This document shows positions 1 to 11,812 of a stretch of DNA of 64,000 nt, piece by piece. The position numbers and the translations under genes were made by a program. Positions within the stretch are counted from its first letter, which is position 1; every line of letters starts with the position of its first letter. This stretch comes from Morinoia aosen (taxonomy: Eukaryota; Arthropoda; Malacostraca; Amphipoda; Talitridae), in assembly GCA_030386875.1 (NCBI GenBank), contig CM059560.1:33598183-33662182 (forward strand), given 5' to 3'. The notes beneath the pieces were generated by a model. That model ran no database searches. It was not told where the DNA came from and was given only the letters and a program-made list of their open reading frames with translations.

Positions 1-1848
1 AATGCCGCTTGAAGAATATGAAATTCGTGACAATTAACATTAAATTAGAGTTTATCTAGAGTATATTTAGCACCTATCAATTATTAGTGCTTGGTCAGAG
101 AAAAATTGAAAATTACACACCATTAAAATGGCACTTACACACAGTCTAAAACTATCGCTTATTTATCATGAACTTGATGTTTATTCAACGGATAATTAGC
201 GTTTTCCAACATAAAATTAATAATGGTCTATCGTAAAATGAGGCTTTACCAAACATTGAAGTAGAGGTTATTTAAAATATTATAGTCTAGGTACCATAAA
301 ATGATTGCCTATCTACAGCATAGAAATGGTATTCATCCGTATAAAATTAGCGCATATTTAATAAAAATTAGTGCTTGTAGCGCCTATACAGCGTAAAATG
401 ATAACGTTAACTAGCGTCGAAAAAGGGCTTATCTAGAATAAGATTAGTTCTTATTTATTTGTCAAGTGAGAGATTTTCTCCGAGAAATTAGCGTCTAAGG
501 TTGCCATGATACAAAACCGTCCGACGTCGCCGCAAAGATCATCACTCGACACGACACACTTCGCTGCCCATGCACGTAAACCTGACAAGCACATACAGTC
601 AGACCTCACTCACACATAGATCGGTTTAGACAACCTAATGTTCATAACTGACCTATTCAACTAAAGAAACACTTAAACAGAGGGAACCAGTGACAAACGC
701 AGCACATTTAAGTAACTCTAACACACGTGCACAATAAATGAAAGCATAAGGCAAGTTTCGCCGTAAACATCGCGGGCACGGAATGCATTTGCCCCGAGCT
801 GCTAAGACCGAGGCTTCTGTTTTGCTAAAATATAAATTTTAGTTTGCGGTGCATTTTGGAGTGGACGGCAGAACTTGAGCGTGTAACTACGGAGGAGTTC
901 ACGCCCGCGTCCGAGCTGCGGCCCAAACTGTCCCAAATTGCGCACATTTTATCTCGAGTTTTGCAGGGAGACGAGTTATCTCGCCAACTCCAGCGATGCG
1001 GCTAACACGGCAACTCTAGTAGCGAGAGAACCATTGAAAAATTAGTGTTTCTTAAGATGTTCATGCTTTGTCGAGGGAATTTTGAAGGCATTTCATTTGC
1101 GTGTAAATCAGCGCCAATTCAGATCTTATTAAATCAAACTCCTAATTTCAATGCATGAAAGAAGTAGGCGTATAAATGAAAGACTCATGCTCTCCCCCTC
1201 TGTCTCATCTCATGACGTCTTAGCATCTATTACTGATCGCCTGGCTTAAAAATCTTGGCAAACGAATACAAAAGTAAGTGAAGGGCGAAAATTTTCTAAC
1301 CTAACGTCCTATCAAGCAACCGCAGCAATCAATTTTAACTCTGAGCAGTGATCAAAAGTAAATTAAATGAAAATTGCACAACGTTTTTAAAGATAAAATT
1401 AGGCATGGGGAAAAAAAGGTAAGGAAGACCAATCCTTTCGCGTCCATCAAAGTCTGCAGAACACAGCCCGCTGCGACAGGACGCCACTTGCGAGTATGCC
1501 ACAGCTGCTCGACAGTTAGTAGGCGTGCTGACGTGGCTGTCCAATCAAAGAAAATAATAGTGAGAATAACGATAGTAATAAACGCTGATGCACTGTGCTA
1601 CTCGAATTAGCTCCACCAAAACTTCTTGAGGCCTGCAGCCCCCATACTTGACCTCAAGAAAGCTTCAGGTTGTGAGCCAGACGGGATGTGAGGAAGAGCT
1701 CAGACATCGTCGCGCTGCGGTAACATAACAAGTGGCCGTAGATGCGCGAGTCTTGCCCACCGCTTCGAGAGAAATGCGCGCATTTGTCTCACTCTTCCGC
1801 ATAGCACCAGGCGCTCTTTTGCAGCTGACGTCTCGCTCCGGCTACGAC
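1..1848. other. unassigned AT-rich DNA
   Basis: I recognise no gene or element here. Between about 40 and 500 the word TAAAATTAG followed by TGCTT or CGCTT recurs irregularly, which may be the trace of a very old decayed tandem repeat. Open frames are all short and lack recognisable domains. Confidence 0.5.
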
Positions 1849-1950
1849 CGATGTCTCTTACATCTGAGGTGTGGAAACGGCATCGCCGATGCCTCTTACA
1901 TCTGAGGTGTGTAAAAGGCATCGCTGATGTCTCTTACATCTGAGGTGTGG
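1849..1950. repeat. 38-bp tandem repeat, about 2.7 copies
   Basis: The unit contains GATGTCTCTTACATCTGAGG and is repeated at a 38-bp spacing with a few substitutions. The last copy runs directly into the A-rich tract that marks the 3' end of the neighbouring LINE copy. Confidence 0.85.
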
Positions 1951-2001
1951 AAAAAAAATAAAAAAATAAAAAAACACTTTATTTCCAATAGAGATAGTAC
2001 A

Positions 2002-2361
2002 CCCCTCAGGGGGATACAAGTATTGTATCTATGGGAATTAGCGCTCCCAGGGGGACTATGTAAGGGCCTGAGCTAAAGGTTAGGTAGGCTTTCTTTTTGG
2101 TAAAATGGAATGGGTTTTTGTTTTGTTACGGACCACCTTTTTCCGTTCACTGCTGTCCTGTTTTTCAGCACCTACTACTTCCTTCTTCAACTTTGATCTT
2201 GTTTCATAATCTTCTTTCACAACTTACTGTTTCTATGCCCTTTCTGCGTAGATTCCGCGTTTCCTTAACTCCATACAAAATGGTGCCTTCTTCCTTCCTC
2301 TCTTTGGATAGCCTTTGTTGCGGATAGGGAGGCTTAAACTAACTAATAATCTAATCTAATC
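2002..2361 (+). mobile_element. retroposon inserted in LINE copy 1, 15-bp target duplication
   Basis: The 360-bp insert is flanked on both sides by AATAGAGATAGTACA (1987-2001 and 2362-2376), a 15-bp target-site duplication lying inside the LINE copy. Its 3' end is a short (CTAAT)n tail. A second copy, inverted and lacking the first ~80 bp, lies at 17083-17358. Variable 5' truncation, a simple-repeat tail and a long target duplication fit target-primed reverse transcription. I see no pol III boxes, so it could be the 3' end of an unidentified LINE rather than a SINE. Confidence 0.75.
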
Positions 2362-2431
2362 TAATAGAGATAGTACAAAAGTACTATCAATGGTTTTTAA
2401 AATATCTTAAAGTTTATTCACTTAGATGATA

Positions 2432-2449
2432 CACACACACACACACACG
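2432..2449. repeat. (AC)n microsatellite
   Basis: A run of about nine AC dinucleotides inside LINE copy 1. The related copy at 44.37 kb carries a shorter version at the same place, so the microsatellite belongs to the element. Confidence 0.9.
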
Positions 2450-3025
2450 AGTATTGTAATACTCGTGTCACTAGTCGAAAATAAATGATTGAGGACAATG
2501 TTCTCCTAATCTTGCTTAATCTACATTTGATAATAATACATGTAATGATAATTATAACGTGCTCCCTTGTTAATCTACATTTGATGATACATTCAATGAT
2601 AATTATAAGAGACAACACAATTTCATGGACGATGCATTTTCATTGTAGGGTTAGAACACTTTTGACAATTTGCAAATACATGATGAAAACTTCGCAATTC
2701 TTGATGCCAGGAAATTATATTAGAATTGTTTGTTTCGGAAGATGTTCAAAAATGACATTTTAAGGAAGCACGAAAAAAATTAATATACACATATATTAAA
2801 ATGAGGACCACGAAAATTACAAGATTTATATTTCTAACTAAACAATTTTAACATAACTGTCATTGGTTGATAAGCATTTTATTTATATATAAATGGATGA
2901 TCACACAACTAATGTATAGTTTTTTTACGTGAATGCTTTACAATAATAAAGAGATGACGAGTTATGTAATGTTACAAGTTGAGAGTGAACAGAAAAAAAA
3001 ACATTATCTCTAGTTAAAATGCCAG

Positions 3026-3596
3026 TGAAGACGCATTGATCACACGGCAGCTTCGGGCATGAGGCGTTCTGCAAGTCAGCTGTCTCGTCCCATGTTACTT
3101 TTTGTGCTTTGTTCATGTTATATAATCTTTATCTGATGTGCCACCACACATCCGTAAGAGAGGAAGTTCATGCTAATCACAAAACTGGTGAACGCGGTTC
3201 GTCATAAATGACGGGATTCGATATTTTTTTAATAAATCTTCCGGATGTGGATGACAAATAAATATATCCCTCCCCATAGTACCGCGTTTAAAATATTCTT
3301 ATGATTGTGCACTGCTGAAACTCGCATCAATTCGTAACCCTTAGGAATCCATAAAATGGTAACAGAGAGACGAACCAACCAACCCAGCAAGCAGCAACTG
3401 TGTAGTTTAACATAGTGGACTACCTGGGGGTTTATCTGTCTCATTACTGCGACAGGAAACATGGAAAACGGCCCGTGGTGTATGCGTTTAACTCTAGCTA
3501 CGCGTACTGCTGCGGTGTACCTGAAATGCTTCACCCTGACGAGGCGGAAAGTGTGCTCAAGTGAACAATTAATTACTCTACGTCCCGAAACGCAGT
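3026..3596. other. unassigned spacer
   Basis: No gene recognised. The stretch around 3190-3220 (ATGACGGGATTCGATAT) recurs with small changes at 21918-21940, and less clearly near 28390, so a short dispersed repeat is present. Confidence 0.4.
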
Positions 3597-6001
3597 TGAG
3601 AGATATAAAGGCAGGTGGTAGAGATACACAGGCAGGTGGCAGAGATATAAAGGCAGGTAGCAGAGATACAAAGGCAGGTGGCAGAAATATAAAGGAAGGT
3701 GGCAGAGATATAAAGACAGGTGGCAGAGATATAAAGGCAGGTAGCAGAAATATAAAGGCAGGTGACAGAGACATGAAGGCAGGTGGCAGAGACATAAAGG
3801 CAGGTGGCAGAGACATAAAGGCAAGTGGCAGAGACATAAAGGCAGGTGGCAGAGACATAAAGGCAGGTGGCAGAGACATAAAGGCAGGTGACAGAGACAT
3901 AAAGGCAGGTGACAGAGACATAAAGGCAGGTGACAGAGACATAAAGGCAGGTGGCAGAGACATAAAGGCAGGTGACAGAGACATAAAGGCAGGTGACAGA
4001 GACATAAAGGCAGGTGGCAGAGACATAAAGGCAGGTGACAGAGACATAAAGGCAGGTGGCAGAGACATAAAGGCAAGTGGCAGAGACACAAAGGCAGGTG
4101 ACAGAGACATAAAGGCAGGTGGCAGAGACATAAAGGCAGGTGGCAGAGACATAAAGGCAAGTGGCAGAGACATAAAGGCACGTGGCAGAGACATAAAGGC
4201 AGGTCACAGAGACATAAAGGCAGGTCACAGAGACATAAAGGCAGGTGACAGAGACATAAAGGCAGGTGGCAGAGACATAAAGGCAGGTGGCAGAGACATA
4301 AAGGCAGGTGGCAGAGAAATAAAGGCAGATGACAGAGACATAAAGGCAGGTGGCAGAGACATAAAGGCAGCTGACAGACATAAAGGCAGGTGGAAGAGAC
4401 ATAAAGGCAGGTAGCAGAGACATAAAGGCAGGTGACAGAGACATAAAGGCAGGTGGCAGAGACATAAAGGCAGGTGACAGACATAAAGGCAAGTGACAGA
4501 GACATAAAGGCAGGTGGCAGAGATATAAAGGCAAGTGACAGAGATATAAAGGCAGGTAACAGAGATATAAAGGCAGGTGACAGAGACATAAATGCAGGTA
4601 ACAGAGATATAAAGGCAGGTAGCAGAGACATAAAGGCAGGTAACAGAGACATAAAGGCAGGTGACAGAGATATAAAGGCAGGTAGCAGAGACATAAAGGC
4701 AGGTAGCAGAGACATAAAGGCAGGGGACAGAGATATAAAGGCAGGTAGCAGAGACATAAAGGCAGGTAGCAGATACATAAAGGCAGGTGACAGAGACATA
4801 AAGGCAGGTGGCAGAGACATAAAGGCAGGTGGCAGAGACATAAAGGCAAGTGGCAGAGACATAAAGGCAGGTGGCAGAGACATAAAGGCAGGTGACAGAG
4901 ACATAAAGGCAGGTGACAGAGACATAAAGGCAGGTGGCAGAGATAGAAAGGCAAGTAACAGAGATATAAAGGCAGGTAACAGAGATATAAAGGCAGGTGA
5001 CAGAGATATAAAGGCAGGTAGCAGAGACATAAAGGCAGGTAACAGAGACATAAAGGCAGGTGACAGAGACATAAAGGCAGCTGACAGACATAAAGGCAGG
5101 TGGAAGAGACATAAAGGCAGGTAGCAGAGACATAAAGGCAGGTGACAGAGACATAAAGGCAGGTGGCAGAGACATAAAGGCAGGTGACAGACATAAAGGC
5201 AAGTGACAGAGACATAAAGGCAGGTGGCAGAGATATAAAGGCAAGTGACAGAGATATAAAGGCAGGTAACAGAGATATAAAGGCAGGTGACAGAGACATA
5301 AATGCAGGTAACAGAGATATAAAGGCAGGTAGCAGAGACATAAAGGCAGGTAACAGAGACATAAAGGCAGGTGACAGAGATATAAAGGCAGGTAGCAGAG
5401 ACATAAAGGCAGGTAGCAGAGACATAAAGGCAGGGGACAGAGATATAAAGGCAGGTAGCAGAGACATAAAGGCAGGTAGCAGATACATAAAGGCAGGTGA
5501 CAGAGACATAAAGGCAGGTGGCAGAGACATAAAGGCAGGTGGCAGAGACATAAAGGCAAGTGGCAGAGACATAAAGGCAGGTGGCAGAGACATAAAGGCA
5601 GGTGACAGAGACATAAAGGCAGGTGACAGAGACATAAAGGCAGGTGGCAGAGATAGAAAGGCAAGTAACAGAGATATAAAGGCAGGTAACAGAGATATAA
5701 AGGCAGGTGACAGAGATATAAAGGCAGGTAGCAGAGACATAAAGGCAGGTAACAGAGACCTAAAGGCAGGTGACAGAGATATAAAGGCAGGTAGCAGACA
5801 TAAAGGCAGGTAGCAGAGACATAAAGGCAGGGGACAGAGACATAAAGGCAGGTGGCAGAGACATAAAGGCAGGTAGCAGAGACATAAAGGCAGGTGACAG
5901 AGACATAAAGGCAGGTGACAGAGATATAAAGGCAGGTGGCAGAGATATAAAGGCTGGCGGCAAAGATTCAAAGGCAGGGGCAGAGATACTAAGGCACGGG
6001 A
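3597..6001. repeat. 21-bp minisatellite with 710-bp higher-order duplication
   Basis: About 114 tandem copies of a 21-bp unit whose core is GACATAAAGGCAGGT followed by GRCAGA. Variants involve AGGTGG, AGGTGA, AGGTAG and AGGTAA, and ACATA versus ATATA. A block of about 710 bp (from about 4359 to 5068) is repeated nearly base for base at about 5069-5778. The length equals 34 units minus 4 bases, because each block contains two units missing 2 bases. Since 21 is divisible by 3 and units lack stops, long frames are open in several phases on both strands, including a minus-strand frame of 808 codons. Those frames encode only the repeat. The array decays at its right edge. Confidence 0.95.
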
Positions 6002-8098
6002 CAAGCTCGGTACCCTGGCAAGACAGCCTGCCTCAGCCTGCCTCTAGCCCTCGCACCCGCTGCAGGACCGTAAACGTAAAACTGTTGCCTGCAGTGTTTG
6101 TGAGTCGTGCTAGAATTTCCTCGACCCGAGACTGCGTCGTAAACTCGTCTTTTATAGAAATATTTTTACAGAAAAGCAACTTCACCAGCAACATACAAAA
6201 TCAAATCAGCTGCTACCGTAAAGAGAAGATCAGCAGCAGGCATATAGAGCATGTCCTTTATAAGAAAGATAATAAGAAAATGATCAAATTCATTACTAAA
6301 TTCAAGCACTGGCAAGCGAGGCTAATGACAGCACGCACGAGAGCACAGCTTGCTAATGACTGTCCTCGCAACTTGCACTCGTGACTTGCCTCATGAACTC
6401 GTGAATAACAGTACCTGATGGTGCCTCATATTTCTCATTAGTAAATCACAGACGCAGACTCGTTAACAACTGCGAAAAGTTTAAAGCTGGGAAGCAAACA
6501 GATAAACTAAGCTTTGTCATCGCAAATACCGGAAAAAAATATTTCACATTTGTATTTGAAATAAAGTGCTTTGAGCCTGATACAAGTTGAACAAACGATG
6601 CAACGCAGCTCTAGATTACGAAGACTGTAGACGAACACTTTACACAAAAAAGTTTAGGTTACACCTGGAACGAACGTTGGTGCAGCTGTAGGCTCGTGCA
6701 AGTAATTACACTAACTCTTCATGTTCACGGTTAATGCGTGTGCTGACACAGGCATCCTCATATTTATTGAGCAAAACTTTATCAGTGATTTAAATTAATC
6801 GAGAAACTCCGGCTTTTTTACGCATTCCGCATCCTGGATACGCGCTGTGAGCAAATGAAGGTTTGTGTTTAGAAACGTGATGTTGATCGACCTAAATTTT
6901 ACGTGAGTGAATACCCGATAGTAGAATTATAATAAATATTAACACTAAAGAAACATCAACTTTTACGAACGATGAAATTGACCGGACCAGTTTTTAGGCT
7001 GTGTGCGGGTGTAGAGTCACGATTTTCCGTCCGTAAATATTCAAAAACCAGCCTATTCGTGCAGTCAAACATGATGGCAAATCGATTTCGTTTTTGCTTA
7101 AAACTCGACACAACACAATATTTATTAAAATTTGATTGGGGGAGCGTCCATAGAGGATGAATGCATTTGAGTTAAAATTTTCTACGGCACGTACGCATAT
7201 CAAATTACCAAAAACAAATCATGCAATTTTAAAATCATATTCACATTCAAATCATTAGTTCTATAGAACAAATGAAAATATTATGCCGGGACATCAAGAT
7301 AGCGGTTAATTTTTTCCGATCTTTGACACTGTAAAGCGCTTCCGTAATTTTCCTTGAATATCGAATCCTAATGTTAAATAAAAGCAGAACATCGTTAAAA
7401 CTGAAATAACGTTTTTCTACTCATAAACTAGCATATTCAGTCTTTCAAAAATATCAGCTTTTAATAATGTTTTATATAGTAAGTAAATCATTCAAGTTTT
7501 TCGCTGATAACCGCATCTAAAATAGCATTCTTTTTCAACAACTTGATTAATGAAGGTTTGCGAGGAGTATGCCTATGAACTCACGATTAAAATACATTCA
7601 GATTCATGAATCATTGAAAATTGTACTACAGGTCCGCTCGTCAAACATTTTTATGTCTTATCCTAAGATTCAAAATGTTTGAAAACTATTTCCGCTTTTC
7701 TGAATTTGGAAATAGGAACTTTTATTAAACAATCTATAGAATAATACCATTTCTTAATATCGCAAAACCTTGCGTTCAAATTCTGTTTAAATTTTAAGAA
7801 TTAGTTTGAAGCTTCAATATTTTGAACTCAACGGCCTCCTGATAGCTGAATGCTGTTGAAAAAATGTCAAGTGAGGTTTGCAGTCGGAGGTACATTATTG
7901 TGACACTAAAAAGAATAGTGGACATTTATGCGGCTGTAATTGTACCGTATTTATACTGCCTAAACCTCTCCTATTCGTTGTACTTTCCGAGTAAAATATA
8001 TTACACCTATGTATCTTCCGTACCCCGTCCTCGTCTGCGGTAAGCTTGGTGGGTCCAGTTGAAAAACAGGAATTTTCACTTCAAGGGTCTCACTTTAA
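6002..8098. other. unassigned AT-rich DNA
   Basis: Only short frames without recognisable domains. No terminal repeats, target duplications or RNA-gene boxes were found. Confidence 0.4.
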
Positions 8099-8980
8099 GT
8101 GTGACCTGCAGTACAGTGTGACCTGCAGTACAGTGTGACCTGCAGTGCGGAGGGACCTGCAGTGCGGTGTGACCTGCAGTGCGGTGTGACTTGCAGTGCG
8201 GTGTGACCTGCAGTGCGGTGTGACCTGCAGTACAGTGTGACCTGCAGTATAGTGTGACCTGCAGTACAGTGTGACCTGCAGTACAGTGTGACCTGCAGTA
8301 CGGTGTGACCTGCAATACACTGTGACCTGCAGTACAGTGTGACCTGCAGTACAGTGTGACCTGCAGTACAGTGTGACCTTCAGTACAGTGTGACCTGCAG
8401 TACAGTGTGACCTTCAGTACAGTGTGACCTGCAGTACGGTGTGACCTGCAATACACTGTGACCTGCAGTACAGTGTGACCTGCAGTACAGTGTGACCTGC
8501 AGTACAGTGTGACCTGCAGTACAGTGTGACCTTCAGTACAGTGTGACCTGCAGTACGGTGTGACCTGCAGTACGGTGTGACCTGCAGTGCGGTGTGACCT
8601 GCAGTGCGGTGTGACCTGCAGTACAGTGTGACCTGCAGTACAGTGTGACCTGCAGTACAGTGTGACCTGCAGTACAGTGTGACCTGCAGTACAGTGTGAC
8701 CTGCAGTACAGTGTGACCTGCAGTACAGTGTGACCTTCAGTACAGTGTGACCTGCAGTACGGTGTGACCTGCAGTACGGTGTGACCTGCAGTACGGTGTG
8801 ACCTGCAGTACGGTGTGACCTGCAGTACGGTGTGACCTGCAGTACGGTGTGACCTGCAGTACGGTGTGACCTGCAGTACGGTGTGACCTGCAGTACGGTG
8901 TGACCTGCAGTACGGTGTGACCTGCAGTACAGTGTGACTTGCAGTACAGTGTGACCAGCGTGACTTGCAGTACACTGCAG
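8099..8980. repeat. 17-bp minisatellite
   Basis: About 52 tandem copies of GTGTGACCTGCAGTACA, with common variants TACGG, TGCGG and CCTTCAG. The sub-block 8755-8935 is nearly homogeneous for the TACGG variant, suggesting recent local amplification. Since 17 is not a multiple of 3, any frame cycles through all three phases and gives a 17-residue protein period on the minus strand with no known domain. Each unit carries a PstI-type CTGCAG palindrome and, on the minus strand, an AGGTCA hexamer. Confidence 0.97.
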
Positions 8981-9249
8981 CCTACAGTTCGCAGAGCTTC
9001 ACAACTTTGATCACGCTGCAGATATTTCAATACAAACGCGGCCAGCGAGTTTTCAACTCAAAATATTCTCCCGTTTCGTTAGGAGGTTGGATGGCTTCGT
9101 TAGGCGACGCGCGTCAGCGTTGCTGGCAGAGCTTCTCTCGCAATCATCAAATTACGGCACTGAGGCCCAAATTTCTTCACCAATTAACCCGCCAAAGTTG
9201 GGTGAGGCACCGAGCCCTCTTCTGCTGCATCTAAAGCGATGGCTGTGTC

Positions 9250-9840
9250 GTAATGGCCAAGTGATGATGGAACTGTGATGCAGCGACGGCGCAATGGCGG
9301 TGTCATAATAGCCAAGTGATGATGTAACTGTGATGCAGCGCCGGCGCAATGGTGGTGGATGGGGGTCAAATAATGACGTGTTCATGAAGCAATAACGCTG
9401 CAATGATGGTGTGATAATGGCCAAATTATGACGTCAATATGATGGAGCAGCGGGCTATACCGGTGTGATAATGGTCAAATAATGACGTGAATGAGATGCG
9501 TCAATGGTGCAATGATGGATAAATGATAACGCAAGGAAAATGTAATGACGGCGCAATAATGACGTTATAATGACGAAATGATAGCGCAAGCACCATACAA
9601 TGATAGTGCAACAATGGTAAATTGATGGCTCAAGGATGATGCAATCAAGGTGCAATAATGCTATAATGTAGCAAAATTAAGGCTTACGAATACAAGAACG
9701 GCGCAATAATGGTGTAATAATGGTAAAATGATTACGCAAGTGTGATGCGATTATAACGCCGCAATAATGGTAAAACGATAAAGCAAGTATGAAGTAAGTA
9801 TGATACAATTAGAACGCTCCAATAATGGAGCAAAAAATGC
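9250..9840. repeat. degenerate ATG/ATAATGG-rich repeat
   Basis: Two 58-bp units (starting about 9252 and 9310) are clearly alike, sharing CCAAGTGATGATG and ACTGTGATGCAGCG. To their right the pattern fades into loosely repeated words such as GCAATAATGG and AATGATGG up to about 9840. This looks like an old tandem array in decay. No coding evidence. Confidence 0.7.
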
Positions 9841-10669
9841 GTTATTAGTGCCAAAAAGAGCCAAATTTTTCACAAGTGAGAACTTTGTTATCACATGCAA
9901 CAGTACCGTGGCTTGCGTTCACAAAGTGTTCAAGTATGCATTAAAATTAACATTAAATTGAAAATGAGGGGAAAAGTAGCCGCCACACTGGGACGCGGCT
10001 ACAGGAGAGCAATGAATAAACAATAGACTGAGGTGAGAGGCCGTAGTCTCGTTCCTAAGATGTTCAGGCTCATCAGACGAGTGTACCAGGCTGGTGCGCT
10101 CCTCACGCCATCGTCAGAGTTAATCCTTGTGTGATCTGTGCGAACATTAGCTTATTGTTATTGTTGTTGTACTCTGTAAATCTTATGTTGTACAGAAAAT
10201 AATTATTTCGATTTATTTATTCATGATTTCAATCAACCATCGCATTAGTCGAATAACTGGGACTAACTTAATTCTTTATGCAAGTTGACGTTCGCTAATA
10301 ATGAATAACTTGGAGGTCGACTGTATGGAGTGACGTAAAAGTTTTCGTAAACTTTTTGTTTATTTTATCAATTTATTTAATAACTCAGAGAATTAATTTG
10401 CAGAATATGTTATAATTGGAATGAAATATTGTTTTTTGCATGTAAAATTAGCAATCCAGTATAAATTTCGCGATATCACAATGAGAAGTCAAACGAAAGC
10501 AACCGTGGAGCTTTATTTGTAGGGACAGTCACTTAGTGAAATTTTAAAGCTCGTGAATTTCTAAAATTAAAGCAAAATTTAGTCTGTTGTACACTAGAGC
10601 AATTTAAGGATCCTGGTAGTGCTAAAAATCGCACAAATAATGCTTGATTTTCCGGACAAGAACTATACA
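9841..10669. other. unassigned DNA
   Basis: No gene, terminal repeat or RNA-gene signal recognised. Confidence 0.4.
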
Positions 10670-11160
10670 ACGACGCCGAAAATCAAAAAGATTTCATCAA
10701 ACATTGCAAGAAATCCAGAAGGTCTGTGAGGAAAATGTCTGCAGAGTTTGAAATATCGAGAAAGTTTATTCGTATCGAGTTGTGAAATGAGACTCTGGAC
10801 TCTCTCCTCTGAAATAAAGAAGGTCCCATAGCCTCAAAGAAGCATAAGAGAGAAAAAGAAGTCGTGCCTTGCCACGTCGGCTCGAAGTTCATGTACTCAG
10901 CTCTGTTGTGTTCACAGATGGGAAATTTTTCGCTATAGGACAAAATTTTAACAATCAAAATGACTGAGTTATTGCTCAAAGTGTTTCAGCACTAACAGAT
11001 AACATCAGAAATATTCGCCGCCCCCAAAAACTTGCCTCTGTCTTAGTCTGGGCAGAAATGTCGACAAACTGGAAAACCCCTCTTGATTTTGTTCTTAAGG
11101 GAGTGAAAATAAATACCTCGAACAACTCAGAGCAAGCACTGGATCAAGGGTAAAGACCCA
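10670..11160 (+). pseudogene. decayed Tc1/mariner transposase fragment
   Basis: Conceptual translation on the plus strand, in more than one phase and through several stops, gives pieces typical of a mariner-superfamily transposase. An N-terminal helix-turn-helix stretch reads RSVRKMSAEFEISRK. A segment around the first catalytic aspartate reads VFTDGKFF. The following VLVWAEMSTNWKTPL then GVKINT matches the family's conserved 'VMVWGGVS..GKTPL' and 'GVKIN' blocks. The C-terminal catalytic part is missing or unrecognisable. Terminal inverted repeats were not identified. It is an old, inactive fragment, and the family assignment is from memory of conserved motifs. Confidence 0.65.
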
Positions 11161-11302
11161 TAGTGGTACAATGTTATTTAAAAGGAAGCCATTTCTCTTT
11201 CAGTATTCCAGCTCACACCACCACTCGGCTCAGGGACAATGCTCCTCACTAACAAAGATGAATATACGAGTACTTCAGGATGAGATGAATATATAAATTG
11301 TA

Positions 11303-11692
11303 TTGGTTAACAACTTTAGAATATCGTCGTTTTTTAATTATAAAGATAAGCTTCCTGCCGGAATGCAAGCTACTCTTGTTTATAAGTTTAGTTGTGCACG
11401 TTGTGCATCAGAGTACATTGGGTGTACATCCCGTACTCTTCGCACTCGAGTTTGCGACCATTCTGGTAGGAGCTTTAGAACAGGGTTAATTTTATCAAAG
11501 CCCCCATTTTCCGCTATAAGAGAGCATTCGGACGAGTGCGATAATGCCATTTCCATCAATCAATTTTCGATCTTAGCTAAACCACTGTTTTATACAGATA
11601 GGCGCATTTTAGAGTCCTTGTACATTTTTAAACTTGAGCCGGGTTTAAACAATACTCTTAGTTCTTTTCCTTTAGCCATTGTAAATAGATAA
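11303..11692 (+). pseudogene. Penelope-like GIY-YIG endonuclease C-terminal fragment
   Basis: This open frame of 129 residues is uninterrupted but lacks the upstream reverse transcriptase, so it is a remnant and not a functional gene. Visible hallmarks are LVYKFSC with a CxxC pair (CARC), then EYIGCTSRTLRTRVCDHSG, which corresponds to the GIY-YIG core (here EYIG), with the conserved arginines and histidine. After that come IREHSDEC and RILESLYIFKLEPGLN, the typical C-terminal block of these elements. In the family the domain nicks DNA for target-primed integration. The first methionine is only the first in-frame ATG after truncation and has no known role. Confidence 0.8.
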
Positions 11693-11788
11693 TCGCAATT
11701 AACGTAATTTTATAGTTTGTTTTTAGATTTGTCATTCTAAAATGGTCTATTTTTACATTTTACTTTGTACTTTTCAGAATTCTTACCA

Positions 11789-11812
11789 CTGATGATGGCC
11801 TGTGGCCAAAAC
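11789..11812 (+). ncRNA. candidate degenerate hammerhead ribozyme core
   Basis: CTGATGA is followed by a 5-bp stem (TGGCC/GGCCA, loop TGT) and then AAAAC. An active hammerhead needs GAAA after stem II. Here the expected G reads A, which a CpG-to-CpA transition would explain. Hammerhead motifs are known in Penelope-like elements. I could not delineate stems I and III, so this is a weak call and probably inactive. Confidence 0.35.

Larger units (their letters stand above)
1951..3025 (-). mobile_element. 5'-truncated LINE 3' end (copy 1)
   Basis: On the minus strand this segment ends in AATAAA (plus-strand TTTATT at 1978-1983) followed by an A-rich tail (1951-1975), the signature of a polyadenylated retroposon. 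Its sequence is recognisably the same as 43745-44460 in opposite orientation, sharing the GAGTATTGTAATACTCGTG-like motif, the ATGATTGAGG stretch and the region near the ACGATGCATTTTCATTG block. It also resembles the 3' untranslated region of the LINE at 57.1-62.2 kb near its end. No coding sequence is retained, so it is a 5'-truncated copy. It is interrupted at 2002-2361 by another retroposon. Homology is by eye and the 5' boundary is approximate. Confidence 0.7.

Noticed and set aside
3578..6004. 808-codon minus-strand open frame and several others through the 21-bp array
   Set aside because: Pure consequence of a stop-free unit divisible by 3; only repetitive low-complexity peptides, multiple phases open at once, no flanking gene structure.
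10683..10979. 98-codon minus-strand frame
   Set aside because: Antisense to a decayed plus-strand mariner transposase; no domain of its own.
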